NCBI GenBank assembly: GCA_037447655.1
Contig: JBBHKE010002255.1
Span: 116,703-180,702 of the forward strand
Source: Zygnema cylindricum
Taxonomy: Eukaryota; Streptophyta; Zygnematophyceae; Zygnematales; Zygnemataceae
DNA: 64,000 nt
Direction: 5' to 3'
In this document: positions 10,800 through 20,060 of the stretch, one piece after another
How positions within the stretch are numbered: position 1 is the stretch's first letter
How the letters are laid out: each line of letters begins with the position of its first letter
Program-made: the position numbers and the translations under genes
The notes under the pieces: model-generated
The model's database searches: none
The model's input: only the letters and a program-made list of their open reading frames with translations
Told to the model about the DNA's origin: nothing

Positions 10800-11952
10800 T
10801 ATAGCTGTATTTTCTTTTTTTTTCATATCCCAAATTATTCTTCTATTCATATATTTTTATATTTTTATGTAAAACGTTTTCAATAGTTTTCACGCATTAA
10901 ATGTATGACTTGAGCCGCTCTTGCAATTGTCCTGCACCTTGAGATGTCGATGTCAAGAATTCTCTTGAACTATGTCATGTATTCAATTCGATTTAATTTT
11001 GGTTCATCGGTGACATTCATTGAGGATAAATATTTTGTTGAATAATATTGTTGTTATGACAATTTTCAATGTGATTTAAGTGGAGATATCTAAAACATAT
11101 ATTGTTATGAGCGCGAATGTTTTTATTTTGGCACCTATATAGACCTTTGTCCATGCAAAAGTTGATTTCAACGGCAACAAAAAAAATATGACTAATAACC
11201 ATAGACGGTGTAGCACCTTTGAGGCAAACACCTTTGAGGTTTACAAAAAAAATGTATATAAAAGAAATTTAACACCATTCATGCAAAAGGACACATAAAT
11301 CTAAATTGCCTTTCTATACACATTTATTTGTTGGCAAAAACAAGACAAGGACAAGACAAGATTTTTCTTTTTTCTTTGCGTGGGAAAGTCATTTAACACT
11401 TTCGTCACTGATAGGTACATGTCAATTACAAATAAAAGAACAGAAAACTGCAAATGGTTGAATAGGATGAAAATCGAGGATCGAACGACCTCTATGTTTT
11501 TCAATTCCTACCATGGAGGTTAAGATAGAGCGTTAAGCAGGAAGTATTATAGACCCCTTTGTATCTGTTTGTGTGTACAAGGATAGATAAAGTACTTTCC
11601 ATGAGCGAGAGAACCAAGGCTCATGTGAAGGCATTGTCAAAAACGACAAAAAAAACATGAAGGGAAATTGAGGAAAATGGTGTTCCGTCACTTTTTCGAC
11701 CTTCGAAGCCTATGTCGGTCGAGCCTCTTCTTTGCGGTATTCCATCACGGTGTCCGAGCGAAACAGAGTTTCTATGTAAGTTGAACTAACAGTACATCGT
11801 GGATCTACAGTAGCGTCGCACAGAGTATTGGACCAGTGTTTTGATGCGCCGATAATTTTTGGCTGCCGATGCATGCCACGTGGATGATTTTAAAAGAAAA
11901 GCGGAAACGTCAATGTTTAACTTATCAATAGTTTAAATCCCGTATTCTGTCG
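10800..11952. repeat. Duplicated noncoding tract (also at 23.14-23.99 kb)
   Basis: Runs parallel to 23133-23990: shared 'cctatatagacc/cctatataaac', 'ttatttgttggca' and 'ctactaggta/ctgataggta' landmarks. It then merges with the sequence that precedes mTERF loci ('gtgtccgagcgaaa'). No reading frame is conserved between the copies. Confidence 0.65.
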
Positions 11953-11960
11953 ACGTGAGT

Positions 11961-12424
11961 CAAGGGTCACAAACGGTCAACCGAAACAGTGACTGACCGT
12001 TAACTGACCGCCCGCGTCGTATCCGGAACGGATTCGGGTCCCAAATTTGGGAGGCCGGGCGGATTCAGGCGGTTGGTTCAATTAAAAAATAAAAAATCGG
12101 TTACGGTAAGGTAAGCAAAAAACGAAAAAAGTTGAAAATTTTGTACTGTCTATACAATCCAAGTTTATTGTACTTTGTACTCTTGTTATCGTGGAAGGTA
12201 TACAGGAGATGTGCTACTAATTTTGTACCTATTCGGGTACGAGCGGGTACGAGTAGTCGCGAGAAATCGAGTTTCGGTTAGCTTTTATTTTCGTAAACGC
12301 GATTCGGGTAACGGTTAACAATTTGGGAGCGTGACATAACCCGGTCGGGCGTCGGGTACTCAGATTTTGAAAAAAAAAAACGGTCGGTTTCCGTAATCTA
12401 AAATTTTGACTTTTGCGACCTCTG
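11961..12424. mobile_element. hAT MITE, CAGAGGTCGCAAA family (copy a)
   Basis: The left end CAAGGGTCACAAACGG and right end TTTTGCGACCTCTG are imperfect inverted repeats. They are flanked by an exact 8-bp duplication, ACGTGAGT (11953-11960 and 12425-12432). The duplication length and CA..TG termini fit hAT. The 464-bp interior shares 'cataacccggtcgggcgtc' with the copies at 30.2-31.9 kb and codes for nothing. Confidence 0.88.
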
Positions 12425-12432
12425 ACGTGAGT

Positions 12433-12844
12433 ACGATATGGAATTTCGGGCGATGCTGTCACGTCGATTCTGTTTGTCGATGCTCCATCGGCAATACGCC
12501 GGTTTTGGTGACGTGACCGCAAAACGTAGTACACGCCACGTGGCCATTAGCGTTACTCGCCAAAGTTCACGTGAGTTACTGCGAACTATTGAACTACGCG
12601 GAAACTGTGGACCGACAAACAAAAAAAAACACAACACATAACTAGACCAATTTAAATTGAGCCCGGTTTGTACGGATGTACGGAAACATTTGAATTCCTG
12701 TCCAACACGACTTTCCAAAGATGGTTAGCTTTGCCGTTTAATTAGACGGCCGGCAACTTTGCTCACATTTTAGACCTTCCGACAGCTCTTCCCACGAGAT
12801 TACTTCATCTCTCCCCTCTCTCCCCTCTCTCCCCCCCCCCCCCT
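12433..12844 (+). repeat. Duplicated mTERF upstream region, orphan copy
   Basis: Matches the sequence upstream of the mTERF copies ('gggcgatgctgt', 'cacgtggccattag'). The conserved block TTTAATTAGACGGCCGGCAA is at 12737-12756. It ends in a pyrimidine-rich run with a C11-12 tract just before the truncated gene start. Confidence 0.7.
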
Positions 12845-13135
12845 TTGGCCGAATATCCTCTGGCCTGCGCGTCCCTGTGCCTCCATTTGTCGTTTTCTGC
12901 CTATGCTCTCCTTCCCCTTTTCCACACTATATCTTGTAGGCGACTAACAGCCCTGCCAAAGATGCGCAGATTCTTCCTCCTCGCGAGTCCTATTGGAAAG
13001 AATCTAACAAATCGTCACTGCTCCTGCAACTTTTCTTTGTCGCGTAGCGGTTTTCAAGCCGGCGTATCCGGCAGATGCACCATCGCCTTCACACGTGCAG
13101 CACTTTCGTCTTTCGGTCTCTCGCCGCCCCTCGGG
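12845..13135 (+). pseudogene. Truncated mTERF 5' fragment
   Basis: The first 50-60 bp match the start of mTERF copy 4 (CTGGCCTGCGCGTCC against ATGGCCTGCGCGTCC), so the initiator ATG is lost here. The following 230 bp encode Ser/Arg/Leu-rich, transit-peptide-like sequence in an open frame but do not align with the mTERF core. A 65-bp part of it reappears inverted at 24334-24398. No mTERF domain follows. It is a gene fragment. Confidence 0.6.
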
Positions 13136-13510
13136 GGTTTGTTTAAGGGTTTTGTTAAGGGGTCTTTTGAAGGGGTTTTTTAAGGGGTTTTTTAAGGGGT
13201 CTTTTGAAGAGGTTTTTTAAGGGGTTTTTTAAGGGGTCTTTTGAAGGGGTTTTTTAAGGGGTTTTTAAGGCGTTTTTTATGGGGTCTTTTGAAGGGGTCT
13301 TTTAAGGGGTTTGTTTAAGGGGTAAGGTGTTTTTTAAGGGGTTTGTTTAAGGGGTCTTTTAAGGCGTCTTTTAAGGGGTTTGTAAGGGGTTTAAGGGTTT
13401 TTATCTTTTGAAGGTTTTAAAGGGCTTTTAGGGGTTTTAAGGGAGGTTTGTTTTAGGGGTCTTTTAATGTTTTAAGGGGTTTGTTTAAGGGGTCTTTTAA
13501 GGGGTTTTGG
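13136..13510. repeat. AAGGGG/TTTT degenerate tandem array
   Basis: About 375 bp of imperfect 10-14 bp units of the form AAGGGG(T)3-6, alternating 'ggtcttttga' and 'ggttttttaa' variants. It begins directly after the truncated mTERF fragment. No coding potential. Confidence 0.85.
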
Positions 13511-13689
13511 GTGGAGGCGGGATGGAGGGGTGGAGGTGACCAACATAACAGAGCCGGTGGAATAAAGAGTGTGAGGGGGGGGAGGGTGTGGGAGGCGTGG
13601 GATGGTGGAGGAGAGTCTGAGGAAGTGTGAGGGAGGGTGTGCGCGGGGGGGAGATTGGGGGTGGAGGAGGCCTGGGGGGGTGTGACCAC
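13511..13689. repeat. Purine-rich tract with duplicated core
   Basis: G/A-rich sequence containing 'cagagccggtg', also present at about 24745-24755 in a similar G-rich setting. No gene seen. Confidence 0.45.
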
Positions 13690-16326
13690 TGGGGAGTGGG
13701 GGTAATTTTGTCAAAGCCCTGTATAGTGTTGGCGCCTCATTAATACCTCTGAGGTAATTTGCTTCCCTCCCCTCCTGCTTTCCTCTCCCCATGCTTCCCT
13801 CTCCCCCTCTCTCCCTCCCCCCACCCATCTTTCCAATATGTGAAGGAGCCTCGGACTCAGGCCTTAAGCCTTGGAGAGGGAGCGGGGGGAGAGGGGAAGG
13901 GAGAGGAGGGGAAGGGAGGGGGAGAGAGAGGGAGAGGGGAAGGGAGAGGCGGAGGGGTAGGGGAGAAGGGGCAAGGGAGAGACGGAGGGAACTGGAGGAG
14001 TGGGGAAGGAGAATAGAGGGAAGGGGAAGGGGGGAATTGAGTGTAGGAGGGAGTAAAGGGGTGATAAGAAGGGTGGAAGACAAGGGAGAGACAAGAGGGG
14101 GGGGAGGGGACGAGACTTGGGGTGACAAGATATGTCCACACTATGTTTGTAGTTTGCAAAATATTAACAAAATTTTAGAATATAAATGGTGGGAAAAACA
14201 ATTTTGTTAAAATAAAATTGCAAAAAATAAACATCAAAGAATTGAAGCCACAAGATAAAAATTGAGCGAAAAAAAAAGGCGGAAGTTAAACAAACTTTTT
14301 TATTTCGAAATTTTGAAGGACCCATCGCATATCTCCAATCCACATTTTAGAATGAATTATGACATCATGCATTGACTTGTCTTCTGTATGGAGTTTTTGA
14401 AACAGAAATTGAATCTCTGGTTTCTATGTGACAACAGCCTCCCGTCCGTACATTTGTGCGGAAATCCTTATTCTAGAAGTGAGAAAGAGCTCAGAATACA
14501 TAAGCTTTTAGGAATTATATACCATATGATTTATATTTTGATATGGCATGTTTTCCGACCTTTTGTTCTTAGAAAGTTACATTTTTTTTTATGTACCTTT
14601 GCACATACCTTTTTTCGTATCCTTTTCCCTATCGTTTTATGTAAATTCTTGTCGAATTTCACGGGAGAGTTTTTAAAAAAAGGAGAAAAACTTCATTCTT
14701 TGGCAAATTTGGCGATGGAAAGTCTCGGATTTGTACGGAATTGAATTCGATGGATTCAATTCCGAGGATTGTGTGTTTCTCTCTCCTTCGACACGTGTCC
14801 GTCACAAATTGACGTATAATAATCTTTTTGTTAGGGTCTTATCTTATTAGGAATAGTGAAAATGATCATGTCCATCGAGTGCTTTGTGACATTTGTCGCA
14901 GGTTGAGACAGGGAAACCGGGGAGAGAAAACATTTTCTTTCTCTTTTCACTGACTGGAAGGCTGAAATGTTTTGTAAAAGAATTATGAGTTATTCCATTT
15001 CGAAAGGTTGCATTGGGAGCCTCCCACCTTTTTGTATATCTGTTAGGTTTTTACTTTACTTCAACCTTCAGCCTCTTAAGTAGATTACTTAGTTGTAGAA
15101 GACACTGAGTCTGTATGTCTTCATTGACATGTACTTCTGTACTTTTGTACAATATGAGGCACTTGTTGTTTGGCCTGACAAGAGAACAACAAGATCTCTT
15201 TTTTAAAAAGTTTTTTATTCGTTTGAAATGTGTGTTTTTGGGATGACGTCCTATACTGCCCATTTTTGCTATTAGTATCAATGAAATTATTGGTGTTACC
15301 GATATATTGATGATACTAATTAAGCACCGTGAGACTATGGCCGTTTCTAAGCCACTCCATTGGTGATTGTTATCCACACTATTTTTTGATTTTCTGCCAA
15401 AACATGGCCTGACCGAATGAGTGTTCTTAACACTAACCTCGATAGGTTGCGTATACTGGCCATTGGTTTTTCGAGTTGTTGAATCGTCACTGCTAAAAAT
15501 GTGTCGATTTTAACCACACTAAAATATGTTTCGCCAAGTGGCTCATTTTGGGCCACCTAGTAAAATCTACAATTATCACTAATTTATGATTATGTAAAGA
15601 GAACGCTTACTCCAATTAAAGTGGTTACCACTAATAGCGAATGGTTGTACTTGACACAATTGACGTGGAATCACTCAAATTAAGACTAAGTACTTCTTGT
15701 TCCCTATTCCTACCGTTGTGTTTAACATACTCTACCTCTGTACTATTAACATAAAGTTTTTTCGTATATCACTATATAGAATGAAATATTGTGTTTTGAT
15801 TAGGATGGGAACGGAAATGAGAGAAAGCGTTCTTTGCGTGGGAAAGTCATTCAGTGGAGAACGATGCTACTACCGTCACTACTAGGTATATGTCAGTTAC
15901 AAAAAACGGAACAGTAAACTGGAAATGGTTGAGCAAGTTCAGTTCTTGAATTTTCTTTTGAGTAGTATGAAATCGGGAATCGATAGACCTCTGTCTATTT
16001 TAACTTGTACATGTTGGTTAAGATAGGGCGTTGGGCACTAAGTATTATACACCCCTTTGTACTCATTTGAAGGTAAAATAATAGCTAAAATACTTTCCAC
16101 GAGCAAGAGAACAAAGGGTCATGCGAAGGCGTTGTCAAAAACAACAAAAAGAGCATGAAGGGAAATTTAGGAAAAGGGCGTTCCAACACCTTTTCGACTT
16201 GGACGCTTTTGTCGGTCGAGACTGTTTTTTCATTTGGTATTCTATAATGGTGTCCGAGTGAAATAAAGTCTGTTCTACATATATTCAACTAATCGTACAC
16301 CGTGGATCTTCACTTCTACAGTAATG
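13690..16326. repeat. Segmental duplication block C, copy 1
   Basis: Opens with 'agtgttggcgcctcattaatac' (matching 43.26 kb) and a GA-rich run at 13870-14110. About 2.2 kb of AT-rich sequence follows, shared with 27.6-30.2 kb and 43.25-51.07 kb (landmarks 'gaaggacccatcgcatatctcca', 'gtttctaagcc', 'cctttttcgactt'). It lies directly upstream of the mTERF copy 1 promoter region. Open frames are short and not conserved between the copies. Confidence 0.8.
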
Positions 16327-16328
16327 TA

Positions 16329-16829
16329 CACCGCGCATCGTAATTAGAGTAAATTACTCTAATTCGGTCGCTCGAAATTTCGACTCTATCACATCAAATA
16401 GAGTAAATGATTCTAATTTTTTCATTATGCTATTTAAGGTAAGGTTTAATTAACGTTTTTAATTCTAATATATGTTCGTTTTAAATAGTATGGAGTACGG
16501 ACGACATCCGACCGTGCAAAATTGTACTTTTATAAGTAAAAAAGTACAAATAATGATTTAATACAGGCCATTATCATGTAACTGCGTTTTAACAAACCGC
16601 GTAGTGCAAACGTCATAGTGACGATAAACTGTACGTTTTGTCAGATTCTGTACAAATACCCTATTTACAGTAGAGGATATTAGCTTGCCAAATTAGAGTA
16701 CACCGCATAAATTAGAGTAAATTCCTTTTTGAAACAGTTCTATCACATAAATTAGAGTAAATTACTCTAATTATTTTTTTCTCTTTTTTTACTCTAATTT
16801 TTTCATTACTCTAATTACGATGCGCGGTG
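16329..16829. mobile_element. TA-MITE family, long form
   Basis: The termini CACCGCGCATCGTAATTAG and CTAATTACGATGCGCGGTG are perfect inverted repeats flanked by TA (16327-16328, 16830-16831). Related positions near 11.8 and 51.8 kb lack it. Internally repeated 'aattagagtaa' motifs extend the terminal structure. The interior matches 2062-2553 in the opposite orientation. It ends 577 bp before the mTERF copy 1 ATG. Confidence 0.85.
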
Positions 16830-16831
16830 TA

Positions 16832-17405
16832 GCGTTGCATAGCGTAGCGGGCCGAAGTTAAATGCGCCAATAATTTATGCCAACCGATGTATGCTACGTG
16901 GCTGATGTTCAAAGAATGGCCGAAACGTCGATGTTCAACTTATCAATGTTTTTGATTGCGATATTATGTCGACGTGACGATGTAAAAATGTGAGCGATGC
17001 TGTAATGTCGATTTTGTTTTCGTCGTTACATCGGCAGTGGACCAGTTTTGATGACGTCTCGGTTGACGACATATGCCGCAAGTTTCACAACATTGTACAT
17101 TGCCACGTGGCTTTTAGTGTAACTCACTCAGGTTCACATGTATTGTTATAGTAACAGATTAAATTACGGGGAAACTCTCTTACTGGCAAATCAGTACACG
17201 TAAATCATAATTCTACACGGCCAGAATCGAGGTACGGAAACTTTTGAATTCCTGTCCAACGCCCCTTTCAAAATATGGTTGAATTTGCCGTTCAAGACTT
17301 CTATACATCACTTTCTTCGAGAAGAATTCCTTCATCTCTTCCCTCTCTCTCATTCCCTCGCTACAATTCTCTTCTCCCCTTTCTCATTCCCCCCTTGGCC
17401 ATCCG
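16832..17405 (+). promoter_or_regulatory. mTERF copy 1 upstream region
   Basis: Collinear with the upstream regions of the other mTERF loci ('gcgttgcatagcg', 'tgtcgacgtgacgatg', 'gattttgtttt'). The block TTTAATTAGACGGCCGGCAA and its neighbours, present in all five other copies, are missing here (junction near 17296). The last 70 bp are CT-rich, typical of a plant 5' leader. I could not identify a TATA box with confidence. Confidence 0.5.
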
Positions 17406-18692
17406 ATGGCCATGGCGTCCCTGTGCCTCCCTCCGTTCTCTGGCTCTCTCGCTTCTCTCCTCGCTTTGCTCTCTCCGTCCAGCCGGCCGCCAGCTCTCCC
17501 TCCACACGTGCTACAAGCCAAGCCAGCCGCACCCCCCCACCACTCCTCCTGGCAGCAGTTCGCCCGCCTGCACTGTCGCCCTCGCCGCCCACCCAAGGCC
17601 CGATGCGAGGCCGAAGACCAGCCCGGGGCGGGGGGCGGGGAAGGGCACGCCGCAAAACCAGGAGGGGATGCGGCAGAGGGACGAGACCACGTGGCAAGGG
17701 GGAGAGAGCACGAGGCAGGGCCAGAAGATGACGTGGCAGATGTCACCAAGATTCTGCTCAGTCTGGGGTGCTCCAAGCCGCAGTTGGAGCGGCTTTTGAA
17801 GAAACGTACTGTCGCCCTTGTGAAAAACAAACAGCATATTCTTAGGAAGGCGGCCATTTTCCGTAGGTATGGAATCGAATCACAACAGTTCTTTAGAGCT
17901 TTGGAAAGAGATTCTCGTCCAAATCGAAGTTTTCTTTCTGGTCAAGATGAGCAACATGAATCCGTACTCAACTATCTCCAAGGCACTTTGAAAGTGCAAA
18001 ATCTGGGAAAATTGGTTTCTACGTACCCTATGATCGTAAACTACCTTCCTGCCACTCTTGAGTCCAAATTGCAGCTGTGGGCGAGTCTAGATGTGCCCAT
18101 CACTGCTTGTGTGTTGGAGACGTACCCAACCGTATTATCACTGAGTCATAAAACTTTAAAAGGAGGGATAGAGGGAGTCAAAGCCATTTTCCCCGATCCA
18201 CTCGGTGTAACTATTCTCTCAAAATTTCCTTTCCTTGGTTGTAAAGACCCTCGAGCATTACAACAAAGGGTCAAAGGACTACAAGAGTTGTTTGGCAATG
18301 ACATCACAAAACGGCTTTTGTTGAAGCAACCGAACCTTCTCATAGCTCCAACTTCCACAATGGAACACACGTATGAACAGCTTCAACAACATTTCGGAGA
18401 AGAGAGAGTACTGAAAATGATTCAATCTTTTCCACTTTTAGGCCGCTCGTGGGATACCCTCAGCCCAAAATTGGAGTTTTTGGTGAAGGAAATGGGACGC
18501 AGCATAGAGGATGTCGCTGCCCGCCCAGCAGTTCTTGGATACTCTCTTGAAAAACGATTGAAGCCACGTTATGATGCCCTGATGAAGGCAAAAATAAAGA
18601 GTGTTGACTATTCTTTAAAATTCATTTTTGATCCAACAAACGAAGCATTTGAAAAAAGATTCGGGGTTTCTTCAATGTGTAGTAAAACGTGA
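17406..18692 (+). CDS. mTERF-family organelle protein, copy 1 (intact)
   Basis: A single 428-codon exon without interruption. Residues 1-105 are rich in Ser, Pro, Ala and Arg with few acidic residues at the start (MAMASLCLPPFSGS), as expected for a chloroplast or mitochondrial transit peptide. From about residue 110 (DVADVTKILLSLG) the protein is helical with repeated mTERF-type motifs: a conserved proline two or three residues before a hydrophobic stretch (for example YPTVLSLS, FPFLGCKD, PAVLGYSLEKRLKPRY). mTERF proteins bind organellar nucleic acid and act in transcription termination, splicing or ribosome assembly. The exact target is unknown. This ATG is the first in a CATCCGATGGCC context shared by copies 1-4. 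It is the only undamaged member of the array and the best functional candidate. Confidence 0.88.
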   Translation: MAMASLCLPPFSGSLASLLALLSPSSRPPALPPHVLQAKPAAPPHHSSWQQFARLHCRPRRPPKARCEAEDQPGAGGGEGHAAKPGGDAAEGRDHVARGREHEAGPEDDVADVTKILLSLGCSKPQLERLLKKRTVALVKNKQHILRKAAIFRRYGIESQQFFRALERDSRPNRSFLSGQDEQHESVLNYLQGTLKVQNLGKLVSTYPMIVNYLPATLESKLQLWASLDVPITACVLETYPTVLSLSHKTLKGGIEGVKAIFPDPLGVTILSKFPFLGCKDPRALQQRVKGLQELFGNDITKRLLLKQPNLLIAPTSTMEHTYEQLQQHFGEERVLKMIQSFPLLGRSWDTLSPKLEFLVKEMGRSIEDVAARPAVLGYSLEKRLKPRYDALMKAKIKSVDYSLKFIFDPTNEAFEKRFGVSSMCSKT

Positions 18693-19315
18693 GTGCGAAA
18701 AGTCCTGCATTTTTCCATTGTCTTTTTAGCCTTCTTGGGAAAGTTGTATGTTTGTCTTCCTGTTTTCTTTAGGTACTCATTCCACCTTTTCCTGCTTGGT
18801 AAGGCTATGACAAATGAAAGCAGATTACTGTTGTCAGTTTTGGATCCGTTGTGGAATTATTTGTTTTGGTTCTTCTGTACGCTCCCCTCCCATTAACGAT
18901 GAAATAGTGAACTTGCTATGAGATATGTGCTTCTTTGCAGAGACAAGGATGAAGGGAATGTGAAGGGAGGCGTAAAACGAATGTGATTCCTGTTGATGTC
19001 ACAATTTAATACCTTTTGAATTCGGTCGGTTCTTCTCTCGATTCCGGCTATTCTCTTTCTCGCTCTCTCTCTCTATCTCTCTCCTCTCTTTCTCCTTTCC
19101 TATTTCCATAGTTTTCCTATCTTCCTTCCCTTTCTCATCCTCCTCCTTCGCCTGCTTCCCTCGCCCTCTTTTCCATCTTCCTTCCATCCCTCCTTACCTT
19201 CCTCCCTCCCTCTTTCCCTCTCCACCCCTCCGTCTCCCTTCAAATCTGACCCTATCTCCCCCCTCCAAAAATCTCACCTTCTCTCTCCCTCTCTGTCTTT
19301 CTCCCTCCCCACCAG
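18693..19315 (+). other. mTERF copy 1 3' flank
   Basis: The first 300 bp match the 3' flanks of copies 2-4 ('ctgttgtcagttttgga'). A conserved segment containing 'gcagagacaaggatgaaggg' (18938-18957) has counterparts after copies 2 and 4 near 35.18 and 55.67 kb, and may be a 3' UTR exon. The rest (19030-19310) is CT-rich. Confidence 0.45.
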
Positions 19316-19692
19316 AAACCCCTCTCGGTCCGGAACTGATGGGGGAAATCCGCTGGGAGATCAGCGCCCTCCAGTGGGTGGGAGGGCACCGCCACGTTGT
19401 CCAACTGAGAGGGTTGCTTGAGGATCGTACTCCTTATTTTGGACTTATGTGCGGGAGGGGAGCTTTACGCCTACATGAAGGGGAGAGGGTGGCTGGAGGA
19501 GGGAGAGGCGGCGAGAATTTTTAGGTGGGTTTGGGGGAGGAGATAAGGGGAGGGCGGGGATGGGGGGAGAGTCTCGTACGGCGACTCAGACGGGAAGCTC
19601 GGCGTACATGGCGCCGGAAATCGTGGCGGGACAGGAGTGCAGATACGTGGCGGATATGTGGAGTTTGGGAGTCGTGTATATTGCACTTTCTG
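19316..19692 (+). pseudogene. CDPK-like protein kinase fragments (relic 1)
   Basis: Two exon-like pieces. The first (19316-19524) lies between an acceptor (ccaccag) and a donor (TTTTAG/gtgggt). It encodes kinase subdomain III-V sequence: ISALQWVGGHRHVVQLRGLL and then a frameshifted ELYAYMK-like part. The second (about 19560-19692) encodes the activation-loop end and subdomains VIII-IX: TGSSAYMAPEIVAGQE and ADMWSLGVV, ending at a donor (TCTG/gtaagg). This order and wording resemble calcium-dependent protein kinases. The glycine loop, catalytic HRDLKPEN and DFG parts are absent, so the locus cannot encode an active kinase. Confidence 0.72.
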
Positions 19693-20060
19693 GTAAGGGA
19701 AGATTTAGTTTTTCTTCTCCCCCTCTCTCTCTCCCTCTCCCTCTCTCTCTCCCTCTCTCTCCCTCTTGCTCTTTCTCTCCATTTTTTCTTCTTTCTCTCT
19801 CCCTTTGGACTCCTCGCCCCTTCTCTCTCTCCCTCCTTCCCCCTACCCCCACTCTCTCTCACCCCCTCTCTCCCTCTCTACCATTGGTCGTAATTTTTTC
19901 TTCTTTCTTTTTTCCTTCTTTCCCTATCCTTTTCCCCTCACTTCTTCCTTCAAATTTCCTCTATTTTCTCCCCCTGTCCCGTTTTGATTTGAATTCATTC
20001 TATTTCGGGAGCGACTCTACGAACAAAATTTTTGACTACTTTTTTCTATTTTTTTTTTCT
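19693..20060. repeat. CT-rich low-complexity tract
   Basis: Pyrimidine-rich simple sequence following the kinase relic, parallel to 39.78-40.07 kb. Long reading frames on both strands here come from composition only. Confidence 0.7.

Noticed and set aside
13136-13510. Telomere-like repeat
   Set aside because: Units are irregular AAGGGG(T)n, not TTTAGGG or a regular variant.
13472-14210. Long Pro/Ser/Leu or Gly/Arg/Glu-rich frames on both strands (also 19.5-20.1, 20.6-21.0, 24.4-25.2, 39.1-40.1, 42.5-43.6, 45.2-46.0 kb)
   Set aside because: Purine/pyrimidine simple sequence gives open frames on every strand; no domain and no conservation.
17350-17857. Long minus-strand open frames opposite the mTERF leader (also at 32.3-32.9, 37.6-38.2, 53.0-53.4 kb)
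   Set aside because: They exist because the leader is GC-rich and stop-poor; products are low-complexity and not conserved in frame between copies.
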